Of a DNA stretch of 64,000 bases, positions 8,069 through 18,001 are shown piece after piece. A program made the position numbers and the translations under genes. The DNA lies in assembly GCF_028622115.1 (NCBI RefSeq), contig NZ_CP097263.1:4712001-4776000 (forward strand), in the 5' to 3' direction. The stretch's first letter is position 1; the number at the start of each line of letters is the position of its first letter. The stretch comes from Kutzneria chonburiensis. Lineage in GTDB: Bacteria; Actinomycetota; Actinomycetes; Mycobacteriales; Pseudonocardiaceae. The notes under the pieces are model-generated. The model saw nothing but the letters and a program-made list of their open reading frames with translations, was not told where the DNA came from and did not search any database.

Positions 8069-9447
8069 GCGGTGGTTGGGGCGCCGAAGCCCGAGGCCGC
8101 GGCCGACACCGTGGTCTTGGTCTTCGGACGTCCCGGTTGGTGTAGGAACAGCGTGATACCGGCGGCCAGCAGAGCAATGCAGCCGGCGAGGATGTACGCG
8201 CCGGTGTAGCCCCACGCGGTGACCACCATGGCGCCGAGACCGCCGCCACCGACACCGCCCACGAGCTTGGCGCTGTACACCAGGCCGTAGTTGGTGGCGT
8301 TGTAGTTCTCACCGAAGTAGTCCGGCACCAGTGCGGCGAACAGCGGGTAGAACGCGCCGCCGCCGAAGCCGACCAGAAACGCGAACACCATGAACAGCGC
8401 GATGTTCTCGGTGTTGCCCGCGTAGACCAACCCGAACTGCGCGATGCCGGCGATCACCAGCACCAGGGTCAGCGTCTGCCGCCGTCCGATGTGGTCGGAC
8501 AGCCAGCCGACGAGCGCCCGGCCGGTACCGTTCACAATGGACAGGACGCCGGCCGAGGACGCCGCCACGAACGGCCCGAAGTGGCTGGCCGTCGCGAACT
8601 GCACCTGGAAGTTGATGCCGAACAGCGACACACCGCCGATGATGACCAGCGAGATCCACATCAGCGGCAGCATGCCGCTGCGAATGGCCTCGCCCGGGGT
8701 GAACTGCTTCACCGCGGGCGGGTTCTTGGCCAGGCTCTTGTTGGTCTTGGTGTTGCGCACCCACTCCTTGGGGTCGATGTGCTCGGGCCACCAGTTCTTC
8801 GGCGGATCCCGGAACATCAGTCCACACACGACCACCACGACCAGCATGTACAAGCCGATCAAGGACAGGATCAGGGTCGTGCTGCTCGGCGTGAGCACCG
8901 CGCTGAAGATGTAGATGAACGGCACCGCACCGTAGGCGAAGCCGCCGTTGACGAATCCGGTCCGCGCACCGCGTTTTTCCGGATACCACTTGCCGACCAT
9001 GTTGATGCACGTGGCGTACACCAGGCCGGCGCCGATGCCGCCGCAGACCGAGTAGCCGAGGAAGGCCAGCCCGAGGCTGCCGCTGTACGCGATCGTGAAG
9101 TAGCCGATGCCCGACAATGCCGCGCCCAACAACATTGCCGAACGAGCGGAAACCACGTTCTTCTCGCGTAAGCGCCCCGCGGGGAAGGCGATGGCGGCCT
9201 GGAAGACCGCCCACACCGTGGCCAACCAGAACACCTCGGTCAGCGTCCAGCCGTTCTTCGCTTCTAGCGTCTTCACGACGGCACCCCAGCCGTATTCGTA
9301 GACGCTGACCGCGATCATCGCGATCCATGGCAGCCAGACCATCCAGGCTCGGGAACGTCCCATGATGTCCTGAGGACTCTCGCCGATCCGGTAGACCCTG
9401 CCGTTGTCGTCAGTCAACTCCCTGTAACTGGTGGAACTTGTGGTCAT
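8065..9447 (-). CDS. Oxalate/formate antiporter-family (OFA) MFS transporter
   Basis: This 460-residue protein has 12 likely membrane helices and a cytoplasmic N-terminal segment (VYRIGESPQDIMGRSRAW) that recurs in the second transporter of the window at 24147. The MFS motif appears as VGWLSDHIGRRQT between helices 8 and 9, and the GMGxxY-like pocket of OFA proteins as GGIGAGLVYATCINMVGKWYPEKRG, where WFPE/KWYPEKRG is characteristic of the OFA group. It probably exchanges oxalate for formate or imports oxalate. It lies 123 bases after the acyl-CoA ligase on the same strand and has no operator copy of its own, so it may be read from the oxc-like promoter. Confidence 0.88.
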   Translation of the reverse strand: MTTSSTSYRELTDDNGRVYRIGESPQDIMGRSRAWMVWLPWIAMIAVSVYEYGWGAVVKTLEAKNGWTLTEVFWLATVWAVFQAAIAFPAGRLREKNVVSARSAMLLGAALSGIGYFTIAYSGSLGLAFLGYSVCGGIGAGLVYATCINMVGKWYPEKRGARTGFVNGGFAYGAVPFIYIFSAVLTPSSTTLILSLIGLYMLVVVVVCGLMFRDPPKNWWPEHIDPKEWVRNTKTNKSLAKNPPAVKQFTPGEAIRSGMLPLMWISLVIIGGVSLFGINFQVQFATASHFGPFVAASSAGVLSIVNGTGRALVGWLSDHIGRRQTLTLVLVIAGIAQFGLVYAGNTENIALFMVFAFLVGFGGGAFYPLFAALVPDYFGENYNATNYGLVYSAKLVGGVGGGGLGAMVVTAWGYTGAYILAGCIALLAAGITLFLHQPGRPKTKTTVSAAASGFGAPTTA

Positions 9448-9570
9448 CGGAGCCCTTTCGCGTCATTGCGAGTCCCCAGTTCCCCTGTGTGTCCCTCCGA
9501 AGGCGTGTCATCGAGCCGCGAGTGAATCGCTAAGTCTGGACCGGCATCATGCCTCCAATCCGGCTGCTTG

Positions 9571-11709
9571 TCAGCCCTCCAACAGTCCTGCTTCCCTGGC
9601 CCAGCGGTACTTCGCGCCGAGGACGGCGACCGGCTTCTCCGTGGTGTACGGGTAGGCCACGATCCCGTGGCGGTACAGGAACTCGGCCGCCTGCTCGACC
9701 TCGACGTCGCCCGACAGCGACGCCACGACCGGCTTGTGGATGCCGTGTTCCCGGTACTGCTCGACCACGTCGACGACGAGCTCGGCGAAGACCATGGGCG
9801 GCGTGACGATGGTGTGCCAGTAGCCCAGGATCAGCGCGTGCACCCGCTCGTCGGCCAGGCCGAGCGCGATGGTGTTGCGGTACGTCGACGGCGGCTCGCC
9901 GCCGGTGATGTCCACCGGGTTGCCGGCCGCGCCGAACGGCGGGATGTATTCCCGGAAGGACCTGTCCAGATCCTCCGGAATGGACATCAGCGTGAGGCCG
10001 TTGTCCACGCAGGCGTCCGACAGCAGCACACCCGAGCCGCCGGCGCCGGTGATGATCACGACGTTCTCACCCTTGGGGGTCGGCAGCAGCGGCACGCCGC
10101 GGGCGTACTCCAGCATGTCGTTGAGGCCCGGCGCCCGGATCACGCCGCTCTGCCGCAGGATGTCGTCGTAGACCTTGTCGTTGCCGGCCAACGCACCCGT
10201 GTGCGAGCTGGCCGCCTTGGCGCCCTGCGCGGTGCGCCCGGCCTTGAGCACCACCACCGGCTTGGACTTCGAGACCCGCTTGGCCGTCTCCGCGAAGGAG
10301 CGGCCGTCCTTGAGGTCCTCGAGGTGCATGGCGATCAGCTTGGTGTTGTCGTCGTGCTCGAAGAACGTCAGCAGGTCGTCCTCGTCGATGTCGGCCTTGT
10401 TGCCGACGCCGACGATCGCCGACACACCCATCTGCGCCGACCGGCTGAAGCCGAGGATGGCCATGCCGATGCCGCCGCTCTGCGAGGACAGCGCGACTCC
10501 ACCCTGCACGTCGTACGGGGTGCAGAAGGTAGCAGACAGATGCTCAGGTGTGTAGTAGTAGCCGTAGATGTTGGGGCCGAGGATGCGCACCTGGTGCTCA
10601 CGAGCGATCCTCACGATCTCGTCCTGGAGTTCGTGGTTGCCGGTCTCGCCGAAGCCGGACGGGATCAGGATCGCGCCGGCCACGCCCTTCTCGCCGACCT
10701 CCTTGAGCGCCTGCGGCACGAACTTGGCCGGGATGGCGAACACGGCCACGTCCACGTCGCCGGGCACGTCGCCGATGCGGGCGAAGGCCTTGCGGTCCAG
10801 TATCTCGGTGGCCTTGGGGTTGATCGGGTAGATCTCCCCCCGGTAGCCGCCGCTGACCAGGTTCTTCATCACCGAGTTGCCGATCTTGCCGTCCTCGGCC
10901 GACGCCCCGATCACGGCCACCGCGGCCGGCTTCATGATCCGGTTCATCGCGGCCAGGATCTCCTGCTGGGAGAACCGGTACGGCTCGGTGGCGGCCTCGG
11001 CGTCGACCAGGATGCGCACGTCGACCGCGGTCGCACCGGTCGGCGTGGCCAGCACCGGGTTGAGGTCCACTTCGGACAGTTGCGGGAAGTCGCCGACCAG
11101 GTCGGAAACCCGCGTGATCAGGTCGGCGATGGCGTCCCGGTCGGCCGGCTCGGCGCCGCGCACGCCGCGCAGGATCTCGGCCGCGGCGATGCCGTCGATC
11201 ATCGACAGCGCCTGCTCGCGATCCGTTGGCGCCAACCGGAAAGTGACGTCCTTGAGCACCTCGACCAGCACGCCGCCGAGGCCGAACGCGACGATCTTGC
11301 CGAAGGTCTGGTCGGTGGTCGCCCCGACGATGACCTCCTGCCCGGCCGGCAGCATCTGCTGCACCTGGATGCCGACGATCTTCGCGTTCGGGTTGTAGAT
11401 CTTGGCATTCGCCGTGATGGTACGGAATCCGTGCGCCACCTGGGCGGCGTCCTTGATCCCGACCAGCACGCCGCCGGCCTCGGTCTTGTGCAGGATGTCC
11501 GGCGACACGATCTTCAGCACCACCGGGAAGCCCATCCGCTCGGCCAGCTCGACCGCCTGCTCGGAGTCGGTGGCCAGGCCCTCGTCGGGTGTGCTGATGC
11601 CGTACGCGTCGCAGACGATCTTGCCCTCGGGCGCGGTCAGCGAGTCGCGGCCGTCCGCCGCGACCTGCGCGAGCACCCGCTGGACCGCCTCGCGGTCGTA
11701 GTTGACCAT
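9571..11709 (-). CDS. ADP-forming acyl-CoA ligase (acetate-CoA ligase type), beta-alpha fusion
   Basis: The 712-residue protein joins an N-terminal ATP-grasp domain (about 1-235; HKTEAGGVLVGI, FGLGGVLVEVLKD) to a CoA-binding domain (AVIGASAEDGKIGN at about 260) and a succinyl-CoA-ligase-like domain holding the likely phospho-acceptor His (ASSHTGALAGND). Domain order is beta then alpha, reversed relative to many ACD enzymes. It is the third gene of oxc-like/frc/ligase, 10 bases after frc, with AGGGG upstream. In this pathway it could recover ATP from formyl-CoA, or charge oxalate with CoA to start the cycle. Neither use can be read from sequence; the family is secure. Confidence 0.85.
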   Translation of the reverse strand: MVNYDREAVQRVLAQVAADGRDSLTAPEGKIVCDAYGISTPDEGLATDSEQAVELAERMGFPVVLKIVSPDILHKTEAGGVLVGIKDAAQVAHGFRTITANAKIYNPNAKIVGIQVQQMLPAGQEVIVGATTDQTFGKIVAFGLGGVLVEVLKDVTFRLAPTDREQALSMIDGIAAAEILRGVRGAEPADRDAIADLITRVSDLVGDFPQLSEVDLNPVLATPTGATAVDVRILVDAEAATEPYRFSQQEILAAMNRIMKPAAVAVIGASAEDGKIGNSVMKNLVSGGYRGEIYPINPKATEILDRKAFARIGDVPGDVDVAVFAIPAKFVPQALKEVGEKGVAGAILIPSGFGETGNHELQDEIVRIAREHQVRILGPNIYGYYYTPEHLSATFCTPYDVQGGVALSSQSGGIGMAILGFSRSAQMGVSAIVGVGNKADIDEDDLLTFFEHDDNTKLIAMHLEDLKDGRSFAETAKRVSKSKPVVVLKAGRTAQGAKAASSHTGALAGNDKVYDDILRQSGVIRAPGLNDMLEYARGVPLLPTPKGENVVIITGAGGSGVLLSDACVDNGLTLMSIPEDLDRSFREYIPPFGAAGNPVDITGGEPPSTYRNTIALGLADERVHALILGYWHTIVTPPMVFAELVVDVVEQYREHGIHKPVVASLSGDVEVEQAAEFLYRHGIVAYPYTTEKPVAVLGAKYRWAREAGLLEG

Positions 11710-11719
11710 CGTTGTCCCC

Positions 11720-12949
11720 TCAGATCACGCCGGCGGCGCGCAGCCGCTCCAGCTGGTCGGGGCCGTACCCCAGTTCGCCGAGCACCTCGACGTTGTGCTC
11801 GCCCAGCAGCGGCGAGCGGGTGATCTCCACCGACGAGTCGGAGAGCTTGAGCGGGTTGCCGACCGTCTTGTACGCGCCCCGGCCCGGGTGCGCCACCTCG
11901 ACCACGGAACCCAGTTCGGCCAGCGTCTCGTCCTCGATCAGCTCCTTGGTCGACAGGATCGGCCCGCACGGCACGTTGACCGCGTTGAGCTGCTCCATGA
12001 CGTCCCACTTGGTCAGGTTGCTGGTCCAGTCCTCGACCATGGCGAACACCTTGTCCAACTTGGACAGTCGGGCCTCCGGCGTCGCCCACTGCGGGTCGTC
12101 GGCCAGCTCCGGCTTGCCGATCAGCTCGGTGATCGGCCGCCAGCCCGGCGGCTGGATGATCACGTAGATGTAGTCGTTGGGCCCGCCCGGCGCGCAGCGC
12201 ACCGCCCATCCCGGCTGACCGCCGCCGGAAGCGTTGCCGGAACGGGGAACCTCGTCGCCGAAGCTCTCGTTCGGGTACTCGCCGAGTGGTCCGTGGGTCA
12301 GCCGCTGCTGGTCGCGCAGCTTCACCCGGCACAGGTTCAGCACCGCGTCCTGCATGGCCACCTGCACCCGCTGCCCGCGGCCGGAGTTCGTACGCTGGTA
12401 GAGCGCGGCCAGGATCGCGGCCACCAAATGGATGCCGGTGCCCGAGTCGCCGATCTGGGCGCCGGTCGCGGTGGGCGGGCCCTCCTCGAAGCCGGTGGTG
12501 CTCATCGAGCCGCCCATGGCCTGCGCGATCACCTCGTACGCCTTGAAGTCGGCGTACCGGCCGGGGCCGAAACCCTTGATGGAGGCGTAGATCAGGCGCG
12601 GGTTGAGCTCGCTCAGCTTCTCCCACGAAAAGCCGAAGCGGTCGATCACGCCCGGCCCGAAGTTCTCCACCAGAATGTCCACTTCGGACACCAGCTTGGC
12701 GAAGATCTTGGCGCCGTCCTCGCTCTTCATGTTCAGCGTGATGCTGCGCTTGTTGGAGTTCAGCATGGTGAAGTAGAGGCTGTCCTCGCCCGGGATGTCC
12801 CGCAGCTGGCCGCGGGTGATGTCACCGCGGCCCGGCGTCTCCAGCTTGATCACGTCCGCGCCCAGCCAGGCCAGCAGCTGGGTCGACGACGGACCGGACT
12901 GCACGTGGGTCATGTCGAGGACGCGCACGCCCTCCAGCGCCTTTCCCAT
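11720..12949 (-). CDS. frc: Formyl-CoA:oxalate CoA-transferase (CaiB/BaiF, class III)
   Basis: The 409-residue protein has the class III CoA-transferase fold. The catalytic Asp is Asp168 in [10 protein letters not shown], one off Asp169 of the Oxalobacter enzyme. A glycine loop ([10 protein letters not shown], about 240-248) corresponds to the mobile GGGGQ loop that is a hallmark of formyl-CoA transferases, although one Gly shorter. [30 protein letters not shown] at the N-terminus is typical. It transfers CoA from formyl-CoA (or possibly succinyl-CoA) to oxalate. ATG at 12949 is preferred to GTG at 12952 because GGAGG then has normal spacing. It sits 13 bases after the ThDP enzyme in one operon. 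Confidence 0.88.
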   Translation of the reverse strand: MGKALEGVRVLDMTHVQSGPSSTQLLAWLGADVIKLETPGRGDITRGQLRDIPGEDSLYFTMLNSNKRSITLNMKSEDGAKIFAKLVSEVDILVENFGPGVIDRFGFSWEKLSELNPRLIYASIKGFGPGRYADFKAYEVIAQAMGGSMSTTGFEEGPPTATGAQIGDSGTGIHLVAAILAALYQRTNSGRGQRVQVAMQDAVLNLCRVKLRDQQRLTHGPLGEYPNESFGDEVPRSGNASGGGQPGWAVRCAPGGPNDYIYVIIQPPGWRPITELIGKPELADDPQWATPEARLSKLDKVFAMVEDWTSNLTKWDVMEQLNAVNVPCGPILSTKELIEDETLAELGSVVEVAHPGRGAYKTVGNPLKLSDSSVEITRSPLLGEHNVEVLGELGYGPDQLERLRAAGVI

Positions 12950-12962
12950 CACGGCCTCCAGC

Positions 12963-14687
12963 TCACTTGTACATGGTCTGGTTCATGGTTCCGGGGGCGT
13001 ACGCGTCCGGGTCGACCCAGACGTTGATCAGCGACGGCAGCCCGGACTCGCGGGCCCGCAGCAGCGCCGGCCCGATGTCGGCCGGGTCGCGCACCTCCTC
13101 GCCGTGGCCGCCGAGCATCCGGGCGAACTCGCCGTAGCGCACGTCGCCCAGCGTGTTGCCGACGCGTTCCCTTGCCAGGCCGTACTTCTGGGCCTGGCCG
13201 TAGCGGATCTGGTTCATCGACGAGTTGTTGCCGATGATGCCGACGAACGGCAGGTTGAACCGGACCAGGGTCTCGAAGTCCCAGCCGGTCATGGAGAACG
13301 CGCCGTCGCCGAACAGCGCGACGACCTCCTTGTCGGGGCGGGCCAGTTTGGCCGCCATCACGAAGGAGATGCCGACGCCGAGCGTGCCCAGCGGCCCCGG
13401 GTCCATCCAGTGGCCGGGCGAGCGGGGTTGCAGCACCTGGCCGGAGAAGGTGACGATGTCGCCGCCGTCGCCGACGTAGATGGAGTCCTCGGTGATGAAC
13501 TGGTTGATCTCGTGCATCAGCCGGTACGGGTGGATCGGGTTGGCGTCGGAAAGCAGCTGCGGCAACCGCTTCTGCCTGGCCTGCTCCTCCACCTTGTGCA
13601 GCTCCTCCAGCCACGGTTTGCGGCCGGTGGCCCCGTTGTCGACGCGACCGGAGGCGGCGGCGGTGACCGAGGAGAGGATCAGGCCGGGGTCGCCGACGAT
13701 GCCGAGGTCGATGTCCCGGTTCTTGCCGACGGTGCGGTAGTCCAGGTCGATCTGCACCACCGTCGCCTTGGCGGAAAGCCTTCGCCCGTAACCCATCCGG
13801 AAGTCGAACGGGGTGCCGACGATGACGATCACGTCGGCGTTGTCGAAGGCGTAGCGGCGCGAGAGCTGGAGGTGGTGCGGGTCGCCGGGCGGCAGCGTGC
13901 CGCGGCCGGCGCCGTTCATGTAGGCCGGGATGTTCAGCGTGCGCACCAGTTCGACGGCCGAGTCGGTGCCGCGCGTCGTCCAGACCTGGCTGCCCAGCAG
14001 GATCGCCGGCTTCTTGGCGTGCACCAACAGGTCCGCGAGCTTCTCCACGGCGGCCGGGTCGCCGGCCTGCCGGGTCGAGGCCCGGTAGCGGCCGGCCTGC
14101 GGGATGCGGGCCTTGTCCACCGGCACCTTGTTGTCCAGGACATCGCGCGGGATCTCCAGGTACGACGGGCCGGGCGCGCCGTTGAGCGACTCGCGGAAGG
14201 CCATCGACACCATGTCGGCCGCGCGGGCGGTGTCCGGCACGGTGGCGGCGAACTTGGTGATCGGGTTCATCATGTCGACGTGCGGCAGGTCCTGCAGCGA
14301 GCCCATCTTGTGCTGGGTCAACGCGCCCTGGCCGCCGATCAGCAGCATCGGGCTCTCCGCGCGGAAGGCGTTGGCCACGCCGGTGACCGCGTTCGTGGTG
14401 CCCGGGCCCGCGGTGACCACCGCGCAGCCGGGCGTGCCGGTGATGCGGGCGTACCCGTCGGCGGCGTGCGCGGCGACCTGCTCGTGGCGGACGTCGACGA
14501 CCTTGATGCCCTCGTCGACGCAGCCGTCGTAGATGTCGATGATGTGCCCGCCGCACAGCGTGAATATGGTGTCGACGCCCTCGGCCTTGAGCGCTTTCGC
14601 GACGAGATGGCCACCTGAGATCAACTGGGGCGCGGGGGCGGATCCGTTCGCCGTCTGGCTGTCTACCACGGGTTCTGTTCCCACCAT
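12963..14687 (-). CDS. ThDP-dependent enzyme of the IlvG/oxalyl-CoA decarboxylase family, probable oxalyl-CoA decarboxylase
   Basis: The 574-residue protein has the three-domain ThDP fold: the cofactor-activating Glu in [19 protein letters not shown], a central domain, and the ThDP/Mg motif [19 protein letters not shown]...IIGNN. By eye the N-terminal domain ([20 protein letters not shown]) is closer to mycobacterial IlvG-type proteins than to Oxalobacter Oxc. It lies first in an operon with frc, so decarboxylation of oxalyl-CoA to formyl-CoA is the likely reaction. A 2-hydroxyacyl-CoA lyase or carboligase reaction with formyl-CoA or glyoxylate is the main alternative. ATG at 14687 has GGAG nine bases upstream. 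Confidence 0.75.
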   Translation of the reverse strand: MVGTEPVVDSQTANGSAPAPQLISGGHLVAKALKAEGVDTIFTLCGGHIIDIYDGCVDEGIKVVDVRHEQVAAHAADGYARITGTPGCAVVTAGPGTTNAVTGVANAFRAESPMLLIGGQGALTQHKMGSLQDLPHVDMMNPITKFAATVPDTARAADMVSMAFRESLNGAPGPSYLEIPRDVLDNKVPVDKARIPQAGRYRASTRQAGDPAAVEKLADLLVHAKKPAILLGSQVWTTRGTDSAVELVRTLNIPAYMNGAGRGTLPPGDPHHLQLSRRYAFDNADVIVIVGTPFDFRMGYGRRLSAKATVVQIDLDYRTVGKNRDIDLGIVGDPGLILSSVTAAASGRVDNGATGRKPWLEELHKVEEQARQKRLPQLLSDANPIHPYRLMHEINQFITEDSIYVGDGGDIVTFSGQVLQPRSPGHWMDPGPLGTLGVGISFVMAAKLARPDKEVVALFGDGAFSMTGWDFETLVRFNLPFVGIIGNNSSMNQIRYGQAQKYGLARERVGNTLGDVRYGEFARMLGGHGEEVRDPADIGPALLRARESGLPSLINVWVDPDAYAPGTMNQTMYK

Positions 14688-14721
14688 GCTGGTCAACTCC
14701 TCGCCGGCTCCGCTGCACTGT

Positions 14722-14744
14722 AGATTGCATACGATATGGAGTAG
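14722..14744. promoter_or_regulatory. Operator copy 3, between the oxc-like gene and sucC paralogue
   Basis: AGATTGCATAC followed by GATATGGAG: the left half is perfect and the right half partial. It lies 35 bases upstream of the oxc-like gene and could also serve the divergent sucC, whose start is 135 bases away. Confidence 0.7.
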
Positions 14745-14756
14745 GCATATGCTTAC
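14741..14756. promoter_or_regulatory. Adjacent 16-bp palindrome GTAGGCATATGCTTAC
   Basis: Symmetric apart from one mismatched pair, this second dyad touches the right end of operator copy 3. It may bind another dimeric regulator or be a second contact of the same one. No other copy was noticed in the window. Confidence 0.4.
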
Positions 14757-14878
14757 GCCTGTTCCGGCCCGGTGTCCAGAGCAACGCGACAACATTTCGC
14801 GACCTTGGCGCCCAGTGGGAGAACCCGAACTCCGGTAGGCGGAAAACCCGGCAGCCAACAGTCAGAGGAGGGCCGCAC

Positions 14879-16009
14879 GTGGATCTGTTCGAGCACGAGG
14901 CCAGGGACCTGTTCGCCCGGCACGGCGTCCCCGTGCCACCCGGCGAGGTCACCACGACACCGGCGGGCGCGTTCGCCGCCGCGGTGGACATCGGCGGGCC
15001 GGTAGTGGTCAAGGCCCAGGTGAAGACCGGCGGCCGCGGCAAGGCCGGCGGCGTCAAGCTGGCGACCACGCCGCAGGAGGCGCAGGCCGCGGCCGAGGCC
15101 ATCCTCGGGATGGACATCAAGGGGCACACCGTGCACAAGGTGCTGGTGACCGCCGCGTCCAAGATCGCCGACGAGTACTACTTCTCCTTTCTGTTGGACC
15201 GGGCCAACCGGACCTGGCTGGCGATGGCCTCGGCCGAGGGCGGCATGGACATCGAGGAGGTCGCGGCGACGCGGCCGGAGGCCCTGGTCCGCGAGCCCCT
15301 GGTCGACATGGACCTGGGCCGGGCCGCCGATCTCGCGCTGGCCGCCGGGCTGCCGGTCGAAGCGGCGGACGTGATCGTCAAGCTGTGGGAGGTGTTCGTC
15401 GCGGAGGACTGCACCCTGGTCGAGGTGAACCCGCTGGTGCGCACCGAGTCCGGCGAGATCATCGCGCTGGACGGCAAGATCACCCTGGACGACAACGCCA
15501 CCTTCCGGCACTCGCTGCGGCCGTTCGGGGTCGAGGTCGCCGACCCGCTGGAGCGGGCGGCGCACGAGAAGGGGCTCAACTACGTCAAGCTGACCGGGGA
15601 CGTCGGCGTGATCGGCAACGGCGCCGGGCTGGTGATGTCCACTTTGGACGTCGTCGCGCAGGCCGGCGGGGCCGGGCCGGCCAACTTCCTGGACATCGGC
15701 GGCGGCGCGTCGGCGCAGGTGATGGCCGACGGGCTGGAGATCATCCTCGGCGACGCCGACGTGCGCAGCGTGTTCGTGAACGTGTTCGGCGGTATCACCG
15801 CGTGCGATGCCGTCGCCGACGGCATCCTCCAGGCGCTGGGCATGCTGGGCTCGCGCGCGACCAAGCCGCTGGTGGTGCGGCTGGATGGCAACAACGTCAA
15901 GCGGGGACGGGAAATCCTGATCGAGGCCGGGCATCCGCTGGTGACCATGGTGGAGACGATGGACGACGCCGCGCGCACTGCCGCCCGGCTCGCGGCGCAG
16001 GGAGCGTGA
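14879..16009 (+). CDS. sucC: Succinate-CoA ligase (ADP-forming) beta subunit, pathway-associated paralogue
   Basis: The 376-residue protein is collinear with actinobacterial Suc[18 protein letters not shown] in the ATP-grasp domain, [28 protein letters not shown] for Mg-nucleotide, and [14 protein letters not shown] plus [16 protein letters not shown] in the C-terminal CoA-ligase domain. GTG is the start with GAGGAGGG seven bases upstream. It is divergent from the oxc-like gene over an operator, and one base separates it from sucD. Its location suggests a specialised copy, supplying succinyl-CoA as CoA donor for oxalate or acting directly on another short acid. That is inference, because the copy number in the genome cannot be seen from here. 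Confidence 0.9.
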   Translation: MDLFEHEARDLFARHGVPVPPGEVTTTPAGAFAAAVDIGGPVVVKAQVKTGGRGKAGGVKLATTPQEAQAAAEAILGMDIKGHTVHKVLVTAASKIADEYYFSFLLDRANRTWLAMASAEGGMDIEEVAATRPEALVREPLVDMDLGRAADLALAAGLPVEAADVIVKLWEVFVAEDCTLVEVNPLVRTESGEIIALDGKITLDDNATFRHSLRPFGVEVADPLERAAHEKGLNYVKLTGDVGVIGNGAGLVMSTLDVVAQAGGAGPANFLDIGGGASAQVMADGLEIILGDADVRSVFVNVFGGITACDAVADGILQALGMLGSRATKPLVVRLDGNNVKRGREILIEAGHPLVTMVETMDDAARTAARLAAQGA

Positions 16010-16010
16010 C

Positions 16011-16889
16011 ATGGCGATCTTCATCGACGAGGGCAGCCGGGTCGTCGTGCAGGGCATGACCGGCGCGGAAGGCAGCAAGCACACCGCGCGCATGCTGCGG
16101 TCCGGCACCAACATCGTCGGCGGCGTCAACGCCCGCAAGGCCGGGCAGTCCTTGGCCGTGGAAGGCAAGTCGCTGCCGGTGTTCGGCGGCGTGGCCGAGG
16201 CGATGGCCGCGACCGGCGCCGATGTGTCCGTCCTTTTTGTACCGCCGCCGTTCGTCCGCGCCGCGGTGATCGAGGCCGTAGACGCCGGCATCGGGCTGGC
16301 GGTCGTGATCACCGAGGGCGTGCCGGTGCACGACACCGCCGCGTTCTGGGCCCATTCCGCCGGCAGCAAGACGCGGATCATCGGGCCCAACTGCCCCGGC
16401 GTGATCAGCCCGGGCAAGTGCAACGCCGGCATCATCCCGGCCGACATCACCAAGCCCGGCCGGGTCGGCGTGGTCTCCAAGTCGGGCACGCTGACCTACC
16501 AGCTCATGCACGAGCTGCGCGACTTCGGCTGCTCGACCGCCATCGGCATCGGCGGCGACCCGATCATCGGCACCACGCACATCGACGCGCTGCGGGCCTT
16601 CCAGGACGACCCCGAGACCGAGCTGATCGTCATGATCGGCGAGATCGGCGGCGACGCCGAGGAGCGGGCCGCCGCTTTCGTGCAGGCCAACGTGACCAAG
16701 CCGGTCGTCGGCTACGTCGCCGGTTTCACCGCGCCCGAGGGCAAAACCATGGGCCACGCCGGCGCCATCGTCTCCGGTTCGTCGGGCACCGCCGAGGCGA
16801 AGAAGGTGGCGCTGGAGGCCGCCGGCATCGCCGTCGGTCGCACTCCGGGCGAAACCGCTTTGCTGGCAAGGGAACTGCTCACGGCGTGA
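16011..16889 (+). CDS. sucD: Succinate-CoA ligase alpha subunit, pathway-associated paralogue
   Basis: The 292-residue protein has the CoA-binding Rossmann domain ([15 protein letters not shown]), [23 protein letters not shown], and the phosphohistidine His249 in [12 protein letters not shown]. It follows sucC with a single base between TGA and ATG, so the two are made together and should form the usual alpha-beta complex. Length and motifs are complete. A hairpin terminator follows directly. Confidence 0.9.
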   Translation: MAIFIDEGSRVVVQGMTGAEGSKHTARMLRSGTNIVGGVNARKAGQSLAVEGKSLPVFGGVAEAMAATGADVSVLFVPPPFVRAAVIEAVDAGIGLAVVITEGVPVHDTAAFWAHSAGSKTRIIGPNCPGVISPGKCNAGIIPADITKPGRVGVVSKSGTLTYQLMHELRDFGCSTAIGIGGDPIIGTTHIDALRAFQDDPETELIVMIGEIGGDAEERAAAFVQANVTKPVVGYVAGFTAPEGKTMGHAGAIVSGSSGTAEAKKVALEAAGIAVGRTPGETALLARELLTA

Positions 16890-16897
16890 CCCGAGCG

Positions 16898-16937
16898 CCG
16901 AGCGGCGATCCGGTGTCGACCCCGGATCGCCGCTCGG
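16898..16937. terminator. Bidirectional hairpin between sucD and the FG-GAP gene
   Basis: A 16-bp perfect stem (CCGAGCGGCGATCCGG with CCGGATCGCCGCTCGG) and an eight-base loop lie between two convergent genes. The tail on the + strand is ATTCAAGTTG, so there is no strong U tract. Confidence 0.8.
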
Positions 16938-16947
16938 ATTCAAGTTG

Positions 16948-17847
16948 TCAGACCGGGATGTCGCCGGCCGTGCCCCACTGCTGGGTGGCGATGTTGAGCG
17001 CGTACCAGACGCCGTTCGACGGCCGCCACACCACGAAGTCGGTGCGGTGGTCGCCGGTGAAGTCGCCCGCCACCGGAACGTCGCCGGCGGTGCCCCACTG
17101 CTGGGTGCCGCCGTTGAAGCGGTACCAGACGCCGTTGCTCGGCCGCCACACGGTGAAGTCGGCCCGGCCGTCGCCGCTGAAGTCGCCGATGACCGGGACG
17201 TCGCCCGCGGTGCCCCACTGCTGGCTGTAGGCCCCGCCGGTGCTGCTGTCGATCACGTACCAGGTGCCGTTGCCCGGCCGCCAGACGGCGTAGTCGCTGC
17301 GGCCGTCGCCATCGTAGTCCGCGGTGACCGGGACGTCGCCGCTCGTACCCCATTGCTGTGTAACGACTTGACCGTTACTCGAGCGGATCACGTACCAGAC
17401 GCCGTTGCTGGGCCGCCAGACCGCGAAGTCCGTCCGGTGGTCGCCGTCGAAGTCGCCGGTGACCGGGACGTCGCCGGCCGTGCCCCATTGCTGGGTAACG
17501 ACCTGACCGTTACTGGACTTGATCACGTACCAGACGCCGTTACTGGGCCGCCAGACGGCGAAATCCGCCTTGCCATCGCCGTCGAAGTCACCGGCCACCG
17601 GGACATCGCCGCTCGTACCCCACTGCTGGGTAACGACCTGACCGTTACTGGACTTGATCACATACCAGACGCCGTTACTCGGGCGCCAGACCGCGAAATC
17701 CGCCTTGCCGTCACCGTCGAAGTCGCCCGCGATCTTCTGCGACGACGGCTCGAACTGCGCCGGCGCCGCGTGTGCCGCCAGCGGCAGCATCGTGGTGGCC
17801 GCGATCAGGACGGCGAGCGCCGAACCGAGCTTTGTGCCGATTCGCAT
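16948..17847 (-). CDS. Secreted FG-GAP/VCBS-like repeat protein
   Basis: The 299-residue protein has a Sec signal peptide (cleavage near AHA-AP, residue 28) and six repeats of about 43 residues. Each carries a calcium-binding GDFDGDGKADF-type loop, VWRPSNGVWYVI and QQWGTxGDVPV. The first two repeats are almost identical at both protein and DNA level, which points to recent internal duplication. No catalytic domain is attached, so it is probably a small secreted beta-propeller-like or adhesive protein. It stands alone between sucD and merR and shares no operator with the oxalate genes. Confidence 0.85.
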   Translation of the reverse strand: MRIGTKLGSALAVLIAATTMLPLAAHAAPAQFEPSSQKIAGDFDGDGKADFAVWRPSNGVWYVIKSSNGQVVTQQWGTSGDVPVAGDFDGDGKADFAVWRPSNGVWYVIKSSNGQVVTQQWGTAGDVPVTGDFDGDHRTDFAVWRPSNGVWYVIRSSNGQVVTQQWGTSGDVPVTADYDGDGRSDYAVWRPGNGTWYVIDSSTGGAYSQQWGTAGDVPVIGDFSGDGRADFTVWRPSNGVWYRFNGGTQQWGTAGDVPVAGDFTGDHRTDFVVWRPSNGVWYALNIATQQWGTAGDIPV

Positions 17848-18001
17848 TGCTGTTGACCTCCCCTTGGTCGTTGCGAGGAAGACTCTCCCAGTGCCCGGTC
17901 ACGCCCGTCAGAGCCGTTCACCTCAAGGGTGTCGGGATAATTTCCCGGCCAAACCCCGTAACGCTTGACCTTGTCGCAGCGTGCAGGTGTTTGCTTAGAC
18001 C

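Noticed and set aside
16966-17740. Regular DNA repeats of about 130 bases
   Set aside because: They are codon repeats of the FG-GAP protein at 16948-17847 and need no separate explanation.
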